Positions 1 to 9,200 of a stretch of 13,485 bases of DNA are shown here, one piece after another. A program made the position numbers and the translations under genes. The notes under the pieces were generated by a model, which saw only the letters and a list, made by a program, of their open reading frames with translations, ran no database searches and had not been told where the DNA came from. Numbering within the stretch: position 1 is the stretch's first letter; the number at the start of each line of letters is the position of its first letter. The DNA is from Lunasporangiospora selenospora (lineage: Eukaryota; Mortierellomycota; Mortierellomycetes; Mortierellales; Mortierellaceae): contig JAABOA010000181.1 of the NCBI GenBank assembly GCA_015680635.1, positions 7,137 to 20,621 of the forward strand, in the 5' to 3' direction.

Positions 1-53
1 TAGTAAATGCTCAAACAAGATGTATAACCACAATTGATATGCAATAAACTTAC

Positions 54-3000
54 TGGCGACGAAAACTGGACATAGGCAAAGCCAACTTTCCCAGAGGTCT
101 TACGAGGGATAGTTGCTCTTAGGACCTTTCCAAACTAAATAGGACAGGGGGCATGTCAAAACCAGTGTCAGTCTACTGCTCTTTTGCCTAACCTCTTTAA
201 AATATTCTTGTATATCGGTCTCTAAACAGATTCTCGTTTTTGAAAAAACAAGCCCTTACCTCTTCAAAGAGACTCTTCAATGCACTCTCTGTGAATGATT
301 GCGGGAAATTTGCGACAAAACATGTGTCCTCATGTCGTCCTGAACTAATGTCCAATGGCTTTGATGACGACGATGACGGATTGGTAATCCTAAAAATGGA
401 GAGTTTGTTGTATCAATACAGAGTTTGAATGGGGCGGTCTGTTGACAAAGCTTGAGCTGTACAATGGGCTTACGGTTCCTCTTGCTCAACATCAGGAACG
501 GCGTTTTGAAGACAGCCTTCTTCAACTTTTGTCACTTTTTTTGCATGGCCATCATCGCCCTCACCAAATGAACCCTTTCGTTTTTTGTCAGCATCCTAAG
601 GATAATGGGTTTCATGGTAAAGGGAACACAGCAACTGCATATTAGCTGACTTGAGTAATTGCATAAATCAACTACTTTTGATCAGAGATAGGTTACTCTT
701 TTACCTTTGCACCTACTGCCGTTACGATAGGCTGGGGAGCATTGGCAGTCGCAATCACGGTAGGCGCAACGAAGATAGCAGTTTCATCAAGTCCCTGTGC
801 TAACTATAAGATAACAGCACCCCCCCCCCCATACATTAATAAGAATGGTAATCCATCCAAAGAACAAGGTTCAGCACTCTGTGGCATAATATCAACGATT
901 ATTCGCTTTTGGTATTTACCTTTGATCTCTCGTGCTGGACAATTTTCATTCCTCGACGTGTTCGTAACAGGGCTTCTTTATATTCTGCTGCAGTACCGAC
1001 TTCACGTTCAAACAATAGCCATGCTTCAAACACTTTTTCGGGCCAGTCCAGATTTTTGGCATTCCCGCATGCTCGAGAAAAGACTTTACGAGCTCCCGCA
1101 TCGTTACCAATCTTTCTTTCTGCTAGGGCATATTCGAGCCATGTCTCGGCTGAAGTTTGCAGGGAGCGGATAATGGCTTCCCAGGTTGCTCGTACAATTT
1201 GTTTCGAGTCGGTATTGCTGATATGCTTTCTGAGATCAAGCTCAAGCCATAGTTTCTCTAGCCTAAAGTACGGATCTCCTCCCGCTAAAACAAGAAATTC
1301 AGAAAAAAAAATTATTAGAGAACCATCAATAGCTTGGTTTTGAAGCAGACATGCGACTGTAGACTACGCAAACCGAGATCTCACCAACTGCAAGGTAGTT
1401 CTTTGCTCGATCAAACTCTCCACGAACATCATCTTTGCTCTCTACAAGAAATATTAAATGAGAACGTGTCAGTGAGTCAGCCAATGAAACGATAAACGAA
1501 AGAAGCGCTCGATGGCATACTCCGAGGAAGTTTTCTCCATACCTTGACTATCATTCAGACTCCTGCCGCGATAGGCACAATAGGTTAGTACAACCTTTAC
1601 AAGCTCCTGGGAGTTGGCGATAAGGTTTGGTTCTTTTAGGGATCTCTCATAGACAGCTACGGGTAGAGAAAAGTTGCGTGGTTAGGATGTTTCATTAGTG
1701 AATATCTTTCCATTCTCGATAGCTGGAGGAGGTCTTGTACCATGAATTTCGTCCGCAGGCAAAGAGTACGCTTCCTATTATCGCCAATGAGACCTTTGTT
1801 AGTACAGACTAAACAAATCCGTTCCTTCCAACCATAAATACCATGATTAGAAGAGTTGGTTTACCAAGACAACAAGGTACAATTCCCAGAGGTCACCGCT
1901 CCAAGGACAGTTTCTCACTGCCCTCTCAGCAACTTTCTGGATGTCTCTTGGGGTCAAATCGCAATCTTTTGCCTTGTGATTCTAATGAATTATGGTGACC
2001 AAGTGAAAGAGAAATCGAGTAAGGCTATACTCATTAAATCCTATTCTGCGACCCTCCTAGCCATCGCAAATCCAAAAAAAACCATCATCCTCCTGACTGA
2101 GTCTGGTCCCTGCCCAAAATTTTCGGTACCGTTGACATGAGAAGGGATAGGTAGTCGCTCCATAGAGGTGGGATTAGACAATGCTTTGAAAGCGCTCGTT
2201 CATAGAGCGTCCTGGACCGTGGAAAGGAGAATCGATGTGGCTTTTGCTCTTCCTCGATATAGTCAATAAATGCTTCAAAACTGTTCCCTGTTGTAATCTA
2301 AAGTGAAACGGGCGTTAGGGTTATCTCAAAGAGCGAATAAAGTGCACAGTATCAAAAATCTAGACCTCGCTGTTGTGATATATATGACAATGAGAGGAGG
2401 AGGTTTGCACGTACAAGGTCCTGTTCAAACTTCTCAATTCCCGAGAGAATCTTTCGTGAATTAGCCACGAGCTTGTTTGCTTCCACCATCTTGCTTTCAT
2501 AGCTGTCTGGAAACCAGCTGGAAATAAGGGACGAGAGCTTTGAAAAGGTTTCGTCCAGCTCCAAATGAGGTACTCTAAGCCGGTTCAGGATCATTTTGTG
2601 TGCCGAGTCAATCTTGTCCTTACTAGACGTACAGTTGGTAAGTATGTGTACGTATATGGCTCTGATTGATAAGACGAAGGCGTTTGTTTTTGCGACGAGC
2701 GGTTATCCTGGCATCAACTTACAATGGTGGGTCCTAAAAACGCGAGTACAGATGATCCCGAAACAGAATTGTGCCATGGACAAAGTGAGCGTCAACAAAA
2801 CAAAAGCCGTAGATCGGGTAATGAAGAGATGTCTTGGTTAGCCTCAATTTTCCAGAACAATCCGACTTTTTGCTTAGAGAAGCAAAAAGACGCCAGAGCG
2901 AAACTAAGCAAAGAGAATCGACGTGCCTCCTTGGACAGATCTTGCAACACAAACTCGAAACGAATATTCCAAACAACATGACTCTCTGCTAGGTGGTGAG

Positions 3001-3636
3001 ATGTATGTTTCTCGGCGTTTTGAAAAATCTTTTCCAAAGTTTTGTCGTCGACAACGCGTTCATCCTCATCAAGTTCGGCCGAGTCGTTGTATTCATCAAT
3101 CGCATACTCTAGATAAGACTTCCACAACGGGATTGCTTCAAGACATTCGTTAACACAGCCGTGAGTCAGGTTTACAGCATATCCAAGCACAGGCCACAGC
3201 CGTAATATCCAGAAATCAAGAACTTGTGAGATATCCAGCGGATCAAACCCGGGATTATTCTTACAGAGATAGTCGGAGACTGCCCGCTTGTAGAGATCTA
3301 GGACGTGTTTTGTTTCCTCCCCAGAAGTTGCCACGCTTTGCTCATCCTTGATCCAGTCCATCCAGAGCTCTATTATATCGTGTAAATGCGCTCGTTAGAG
3401 AAAAAGCAAAAAAAGGAACTCGCCTTTCTTCCCAAGCTGGTCCTGAACGAGAAAAAAAGAGGTCAGGCTTGAGGCTTGCCTTCTGAGAGTGGGTAGACGG
3501 CATTCATGGCTTCGCGTGCGGCACGCAGATCCTCAAGGAGGATGTCCTCCTTGAGTAAGGTGATCAACTGAATGTGCTGGTCATACTGCTGTGGATTCGA
3601 TTGAAGAGATTCTTTGATGGCGTCTATCGTCTCCAT
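54..3636 (-). CDS. SART3/Prp24-like U4/U6 snRNP recycling factor (HAT repeats + RRM), 3' end outside window
   Basis: Nuclear spliceosome-recycling factor: in the SART3/Prp24 family, HAT repeats and RRMs bind U6 and promote U4/U6 re-annealing. Exons read from spliced frames (minus strand): 3636-3480, 3369-3265, 3135-2927, 2618-2415, 2297-2130, 1972-1865, 1774-1741, 1656-1543, 1441-1385, 1284-920, 803-705, 595-474, 389-260, 134-54. They total 1953 nt (651 codons) with all junctions in phase. HAT-type motifs fill residues about 1-500, for example VYPLSEELWMDWIKDE (47-62), RNCPWSGDLW and ETWLEYALAERKIG. A low-complexity linker with DKKRK (about 543-547, NLS-like) follows. RRM1 has RNP2 CFVANF (604-609) and RNP1 KVGFAYVQF (640-648). 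The gene continues past position 1 inside intron 14 (GTAAGT at 53-48), so further RRM sequence and any C-terminal LSm-binding tail are not visible. The start is the first ATG giving the conserved N-terminal HAT. Least certain is the donor of intron 3 (2926). Confidence 0.9.
820..830 (+). repeat. C11 homopolymer in intron 10 of the SART3-like gene
   Basis: Eleven consecutive C (poly-G in the sense of the transcript), 16 bases before the acceptor TTATAG of the minus-strand gene. Confidence 0.9.
1741..1774 (-). other. 34-nt exon 7 of the SART3-like gene
   Basis: This exon encodes EAYSLPADEIH plus one base. It is flanked by an acceptor GATAATAG with a TACTAAC-type branch point about 20-30 nt upstream, and by a donor GTACAAG. 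Joining it restores the HAT repeat that runs from LWELYLVVL (exon 6) to AVYERSLKEPN (exon 8). Without it, the downstream frame is lost. Confidence 0.85.
2619..2926 (-). other. Probable GC-AG intron 3 of the SART3-like gene
   Basis: The proposed donor is GAG|GCACGT and the acceptor is CTAGTAAG|GACAAG, giving LQDLSKE-DKIDSAHKM, which suits the HAT spacing. At 308 nt it is the longest intron in the gene. An internal GTAAGT at about 2722-2717 leaves open a different structure with an extra exon, but I found no SART3-like peptide there. Confidence 0.5.
3370..3479 (-). other. GC-AG intron 1 of the SART3-like gene
   Basis: Exon 1 ends GAAG and the intron opens GCAAGC. It closes ...ATAATAG before AGCTCTGG. 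Splicing yields PLSEELWMDW, the continuous conserved HAT sequence. No GT donor nearby preserves this. The donor fits the known GC-donor consensus AG|GCAAGT. Confidence 0.8.
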
Positions 3637-3786
3637 GGTGAACTGTAATGGAATGACAGAAGGGAGGAGCGAGTATTGAACCGGTCAAAGGCACGTGATA
3701 TTTTGATTGACCGCGCCCACAGCCTGCTCGGAGGCTATTTCCCCATGATTTCATGGGAAAACACAAACAGCAACTGGGAACCCTAG
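3637..3786. promoter_or_regulatory. Short upstream region of the SART3-like gene
   Basis: About 150 bp separate the SART3-like start codon (minus strand) from the beginning of the XPG-like open frame (plus strand). The promoter of the splicing-factor gene must lie here or inside the decayed element. I see no clear TATA box. Confidence 0.4.
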
Positions 3787-4230
3787 GCTGCACACAAGGC
3801 AGCCGAGAAAGAACTTGCTCGACTCAGAAACATGGATGAAATCGAAATCCTCATCTACAGCGAACCACCGAAAAGGATGGAGCCAGTGCTGTGCGGAACA
3901 GGCAAGAAAGGCACTAGCGTTTTCACGGAGGGAAGAGGGTGCAAGGCGTCAGAATACGCCTGTCCCCCAGGAGATGTTGTTGCCAGCAAAGACTCTGATT
4001 TCCTTATCTACGACTCTGTGCAAGAGTTATGGCGGCCGTGCGGACAAGGAAGGTTTTGGGTGTACGATGTATTCGAGGTCTTGAAGACACTGCATTTATC
4101 CTGGAGCCAAATGACCGCCGCTGGGATCGTTATAACAAATGACTATGAGAAAAACGTCCCCGGTTTTGGAATTTGGACAATTCCCACCAAAAGGTTCGTG
4201 TACAAGCAGACGCCACCGTATTTTTATTAA
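3787..4230 (+). pseudogene. XPG/FEN1-like PIN-domain nuclease fragment
   Basis: Open frame after a TAG at 3784-3786, with the first ATG at 3832 (132 codons to TAA 4228-4230). Residues counted from that ATG show the XPG-I signature VVASKDSDFLIYDSV (49-63), with the paired metal-binding aspartates D54 and D56. The helix-two-turn-helix region follows: GIVITNDYEKNVPGFGI (98-114), with D104. This is the core of 5' flap endonuclease-type proteins. The N-terminal PIN half (first acidic cluster and arch) is absent, and the preceding frame AAEKELARLRN has no start codon. It is therefore a truncated, probably non-functional copy. A similar nuclease could survive elsewhere in the genome. No intron is evident inside it, which fits a mobile or retro-copied origin (inference). 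Confidence 0.7.
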
Positions 4231-4395
4231 TTTAATTCTGCTGGGGTCCCATCTGACCTAACCATTCAGCACAGACTTTCCCGAAAATACTGGACTTTTT
4301 TTCATAGAGATATTCTTGCAGCCAATAACATGAACAGCATTATGGAGAGTAAAAGCGACCAGAGTACCTTGAGCGAGGTCCTGCGAGCTCAGTAG
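4231..4395 (+). pseudogene. Short TnpB/Fanzor-like C-terminal (RuvC-III) remnant
   Basis: This 54-codon open stretch lies in the same frame as the XPG-like fragment, directly after its TAA, and ends at TAG 4393-4395. It contains FFHRDILAANNMNSIME (about 4297-4347), resembling the RuvC-III signature HRDxxAAxN at the end of TnpB and eukaryotic Fanzor proteins. The CxxC zinc-ribbon residues expected just upstream are not visible, although a Y-W pair stands where a Y-C is common. The resemblance is short and made by eye, so it could be chance. The shared frame with the nuclease fragment supports one decayed, internally deleted gene. Confidence 0.45.
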
Positions 4396-4481
4396 TACTC
4401 AAAAGGCCAGGACAATTGGTAGGGCCTAAAGCCTATTCTAGTTTTCTATGCGTGTAGCAGGTGGACTCGGCGTTTTGAGTC

Positions 4482-4937
4482 TTGTCCCCCACATCTCTGA
4501 GTGTGCATTTCCTACCAAAAATAAAACATTTATTTCTTTCTGTCTTTCTTTCTTTCTCTCATTTCTGCCCCTATGTGGTCAAAATACCGTGGATTAATGC
4601 GTACAATCTCAATCTTGGTTCATCAAGGAACATCTCGCTAGAGCATGCTAGATGGCTTGATTGCATGTGTCTTGGAGGGTTCGAGCTTGGGTTTCTGCCA
4701 GGAGAGTGTGGGAATATTGGATGCCCCTAGATGATCAGAGTTCAGGCACCTCGTTGGACAAAGACCACCAAATCATTTTTTCATTTCCACGATCCTCTTC
4801 ACAATGATATATTTTGGTATTCAAAGATTGACAAATGGGGCAAGGATAGCAAGCAAACTGCTGTAAAGCCCGCTCTTGGTAAGCATCACGTGTATCTTGC
4901 TGTTGCATGCAACAACCATCCTAACCAATGCTGGTAA
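4482..4937 (+). other. Unassigned open frame with one internal stop
   Basis: Two open stretches (4482-4730 and 4731-4937) share a frame and are separated only by TAG at 4728-4730. The second half reads like ordinary protein (HNDIFWYSKIDKWGKD, KHHVYLAV) and ends at a strong splice donor, TGCTG|GTAAGT (about 4933). CCCCTAG just before 4731 could also serve as an acceptor, making 4731-4932 an internal exon. I do not recognise the product. It may be a decayed gene piece or chance. Confidence 0.2.
4532..4560 (+). repeat. TTTC-type microsatellite
   Basis: An imperfect (TTTC)n run followed by CTCTC in otherwise mixed sequence. It has no gene of its own and lies within the 5' part of the unassigned frame, which argues that this part is not coding. 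Confidence 0.8.
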
Positions 4938-6020
4938 GTCTGAGACAAATAGAGGCCAACGCTCATACCAGTAGATTCTCTGTAGTCCCCTCAAGCATGC
5001 CAGCGACGCATGTTAACTATGATGGGAGAAAGAGAAAGTGGGTTTGAGGACGTGCGTAGAGCCTGCTCTTAAAGAGGGGCCCCGCCGTGGAGAGGACTGG
5101 ATCGCTCAGCCCACATTTTGTTGTGATGAATGGCTCAGTTCATAGAACGGGGACACAACCATGGGAGCAAAAAATGGCAGTGCACGGCACACGGTATTGC
5201 CGCGTAGGTTTCAGTATCAAAGTCAATCGGAGAGGAAGAGGAAGGCGCGGCGGGACACTTGAAGCCACTCCTCTTCTTCAGCTCCCGCCCGCACATGTTA
5301 CCCTTTCACTCCCGACTCGGCTATCATGAGAAGGAGACAGGGGGTCACGACGAGTACACGAGGACAGGCATGTACTCGGTCCAGAGATGGACTAGAGGCC
5401 GTGAATGAGGAGACAGAACGACGTCTAATGCGGAGATGAGGCATTTTTTTTGTTTTTGAACGACAAGAGTGCAGGGACGAGGACAGAAGACGCAGGGTCC
5501 ACATCGCGCGTGCGTGATATTGCAGGAGGGCTCCGATGAATTCAGCTATTGGATTCCGTCAATGGAGAATGGGAGTGAGATGGTGCAGAAGTTCGAGATG
5601 CTGGGCATTCCTGCAGAGAGAGATCCATCCATTTACAGTCCGCAGAACAGGCAGATGAGCAGGGCAAGGAGAGAAAGCAAAAAAAAGAGCAAATTTGTTT
5701 TGACTCGTCCTGTCGTAGGCGCATGGACCGCCTGGGCCATGCGAGTGGAGGAAACACAAAAGGCCAAGTAACCAGGGCATCGCATTGGCGAGACGGAAGA
5801 ACATTGGCTACCCCTTGGGGGAAAGGTTCATACAAGACAGCAAAAGAGACTGCAACCAATCTCCAGACCTAAGGCACGCTTGTTTTTTTGTTTTTTTACG
5901 CCTGGGCTGGGGTTGTGGAGATATCGACCATTTGGCCATGTCAGGGCATGCGCTGCTCTCACACTCTTTTCCTTCTCTACTCTCCGCCTCCTCACTCCTC
6001 GGGCGACGCACCCTGATCAG
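4938..6020. other. Intergenic region, no gene seen
   Basis: Open frames here are short, overlap on both strands and show no family signature. A perfect GGGGCCCC palindrome lies at 5076-5083, next to AGGGG (stress-element-like). This is probably distal upstream sequence of the channel gene. Confidence 0.5.
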
Positions 6021-6204
6021 TCTTTGCTCTGCAAGCTCTTTCTCTCTCTCTCTGTTATTTTTTTTCCTTTCACTTGCTCCCTCTCTCTTTCTTTTTTTAT
6101 CCTTTTCTCATCCCGCCTGCATTCATCGCCCTCTTTCGAATCCCCATTACCCGACTCTCCGTCTTCTCATCTCTTTGTCAAATCTCATTCGAGCACCGCT
6201 CAAC
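6021..6204 (+). promoter_or_regulatory. Pyrimidine-rich promoter / 5' leader of the channel gene
   Basis: About 100 bp of CT- and T-rich sequence (TCTCTCTCTCTC at about 6041-6052, then TTTTTTCC runs) leads to the start context CTCAACATGG. Such CT blocks commonly mark the transcription start zone of fungal genes. The exact start site cannot be placed from sequence. Confidence 0.5.
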
Positions 6205-9200
6205 ATGGCCAGCGACGAGAGCAGACAGTACGGCGCCACGCAGCAACAGCCAAGGCCATATGCCCATGGACGCGGCCGAGCCGGGTCAGAGTCGATTCCA
6301 CGGTCACACCTGGCTGCAGGCGGCAGACACAGCTCCTTTGCTATCACACCTCTGCCCAGGTCGCAGACCCGGACCTCGACAGATGGTGAACGTGCCTGGC
6401 TACTTCGTCCACGCACCTCGGTCGATCTGACAGGCGATCGGTACTCGAGATCAAGGAGCCGCGACCAGACTCCAAATCGTCGGCGATCCTGGCTGTTCAA
6501 TTCCAGGCCTGGTGCAGGCGACCCACAAAAGGGCACCATCCTCCCAACCACAATGGCCTCATCTGCCAATTCTTCTGGAGCACAGGCCGCAAGCTCAGCA
6601 GACCTGAACCGGAGAGTTACCATCAAAGAGGTTCCAGGCCAGACAACGTATGTCAACTTGCAACGTGCTTTTTAGGGCCTAATAAGCGGTCATATCTGGG
6701 CAATTCCGTCCCACTCGCCCACTCGCCCTTCATTGCTGTCTTCTGAGAACAGCTTTGACATTATCATTCGTCTAAACCTTCTTTATCTACTTGGATTCCC
6801 AAGAGTGTGCTCCTAACCTTCTTTACTATCTTTCTACGACTCCTTTGCTTGCTCTAGTGACCCAGAGGACCCTCTGAACCGTGCTGTGCCTGCAGCATGG
6901 TCGGCTAGAGAGGGGTGAGTTTCTTCCCCACTTGTTTAATCTTCAGTTGATCTTCTTACGACAAACATTCCTTGCGGAAAAGCAAGAGCTGACCTTTAAC
7001 ATGAGTTTGTACTCGGGCCATACTTCTCGTCTATATTCTATTTCTTTCGTATCGTGTCTTTCTCCTTCCTCTAGGATGGTTCGCCATGAATCCTTTCAGA
7101 GTGTCATGTCCAACTCCTCAATAGCCAGCAATGGACACTATTCAGGGTCCATTAGCGCTCGGCGGAACCAGCTCCAACGCCAAAACTCGATCGGGGCGCC
7201 GCCAAGTCGGTTTGTGGGCTTGTGTTATTCGTTGAGGGATTTGATCTTGTCGCCCGATACCACAGATGAAAAAATCACTTCTACTATCCTGGTATGGCCT
7301 TTAAATTTCGTTTGAACCAGGAAAGAAGTACTCCTTTACATTTTTTTTGTTTCACTCACTCCCTTCACTCCTTTCTCCCCCACCATTCATAATCACGTTT
7401 TCTTATAGAATGTGGTGAATGTAGTTGTGGATGCAATCTTTTGCTTTCTATACCTAATCGAAGCCAGCTACTTGACGCGACCCATAGGCTATGAGTCTGA
7501 TTGGCGGTTTATCGAGCGAAGTGAGACATTCTGGCACATTCTTGTTGTCATTGCAGCCTACAACTTTACCACTGTCCTCTGCAGTGTCCTATTTGCAGAA
7601 TCCAAATGGACATCAGTCCGGAGTACGCGTCACATTGTATCTACCCTTGTCGCAATCCCTTTTATTGTTTCAGTGTTCATCTCCAATGGTCAGCATCTTT
7701 ATGTGCCTTATTTCTTGCAAAGTCTTGCTCTCGTTTCAAGAGTCCAACAAATGTTGAACTTTTACATTGATATCGGCGTCTCAGGTATCTTCATCCCCCC
7801 CCCCCCGCCTTCTTTCTTTGTCCTTCCGGTCCACCATACCAAATGCTCTGCTTTTACTAGTCATAAAACTTAACTATCTCTATTTGATTGTAATTGGCTT
7901 TTAGATCTGCCAATGGATCCACTCAAGTCCAAGATGATCGTCTTTGCCGCCTATATCGTCACTTTGATTTACTGCGCTGTCTCTGCATTCCAAATTGCCG
8001 AGTATGATCAATTAATTGAGTCTGGAGACCACAACAACCTTTTGAAGCTCTTGTAAGTCCAGTGCGTCAAATCTCTCAGGTTCATTTTATGAGAGAACAG
8101 GGATAAAAGGAAAGATAGAATTGCTAATCTGGTACAATAACGGTTTTAAATGAACTAGATACTTTGTGTTGATCACCATGAGTACCATCGGATATGGTGA
8201 TGTCACACCAAAGAACCAGATTGGATATGCCATTGTCATCTTGGTGATCACGGCTGTTGTTTCAGTCTTTCCATGGATGATTGGCGGCATCATCGATGCA
8301 CTTGAACAAGCTAAAGGTATTGTACTGTCGAGAATCACGCTTTTCCTTGGCATACTCCGAGTCTGCGTCCAAACGACCAACTGTTCTCATCTTGACATTT
8401 GAATCATTTTTCTGTTGCAGCTGGAGAGGGTATCTTCAAAACGGGTGGGCACAAGTTCATGATCATTTCTGGATCATTGCATTCGGCCCAAAAGTTGGCC
8501 AACGTGCTGAACGGATTCTGGTTCACCAACAAGGTATGCATTCTTTCTTGCTGGTCAAGCTGGAGTGAAGGAAAGCTGATAAAGAACGACCTTGATTTCT
8601 ATGCTTATACGTGCGCATCTTTATTTCTTTGGTCTACTCTCTTTGGGTGAAATAATCCGGTAGGAATATTCAAACTCTTCGTTCAAAATTGTTATCCTTG
8701 GCCTGAGCGAACCTTCCAAGGAGGTCCAAGCACTCTTGCAATCTGCTCGCTACAAGAACAGAGTAGTCTACCTCAAGGGAACGCCCTTGGTAAGCAACAC
8801 CTCTTACCCATACTATGCGTGTGTGCATAGCGATTTAAGTTATCTCTAGAGTACTCAAGATTGCTGATAACCTTTCTTCTTGACTATAGGACAGTAAGGA
8901 TTTGGAGAGAATCCAGGCACGGTATGCGGAGGGAATCTTTATCATCGCAGATCGCAACTCACCATTTACCCCTCAGGAAGAAGATCGCCACAATACCCTT
9001 TCTACATTGGCGTTCAGGAATGTGAGCGATTCGGCCATCTACACCTACAACCTTCTGCCCGAAACTGAAATCTTTCAAAAGATGGCTGCCACTCAAGTCG
9101 TGTGTGCGGATGAGCTCCGGCAGGTCTTGTTAGCCTTCAATTGTATGCAACAGGCATCCGCTACATTGATCCTAAATCTCTTGCATCAGCACCGACCTTC

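Noticed and set aside
742-1343. Overlapping plus-strand open frames
   Set aside because: They are antisense shadows of exon 10 of the minus-strand SART3-like gene, which has clear HAT homology.
2717-2830. Possible extra exon ending at a GTAAGT inside intron 3 of the SART3-like gene
   Set aside because: The open frame there gives a hydrophobic peptide unlike HAT repeats, while the direct joint SKE-DKIDSAHKM fits the family spacing.
2724-3153. Plus-strand open frames of 76-85 codons
   Set aside because: They lie opposite exon 3 and intron 3 of the SART3-like gene and show no family features.
4676-4700. tRNA T-arm-like GGTTCGAGC
   Set aside because: The flanking bases do not form the T stem, and no acceptor, D or anticodon arms can be drawn upstream.
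5542-5859. Minus-strand frame of 105 codons in the intergenic region
   Set aside because: It is Cys/Ser/Pro-rich with no domain or splice support, and overlaps equally unsupported frames on the other strand.
5785-6204. 140-codon upstream extension of the channel frame
   Set aside because: It is open only because the CT-rich leader has few stops. It encodes Ser/Leu/Phe repeats with no conserved motif, and the ATG at 6205 has a better context.
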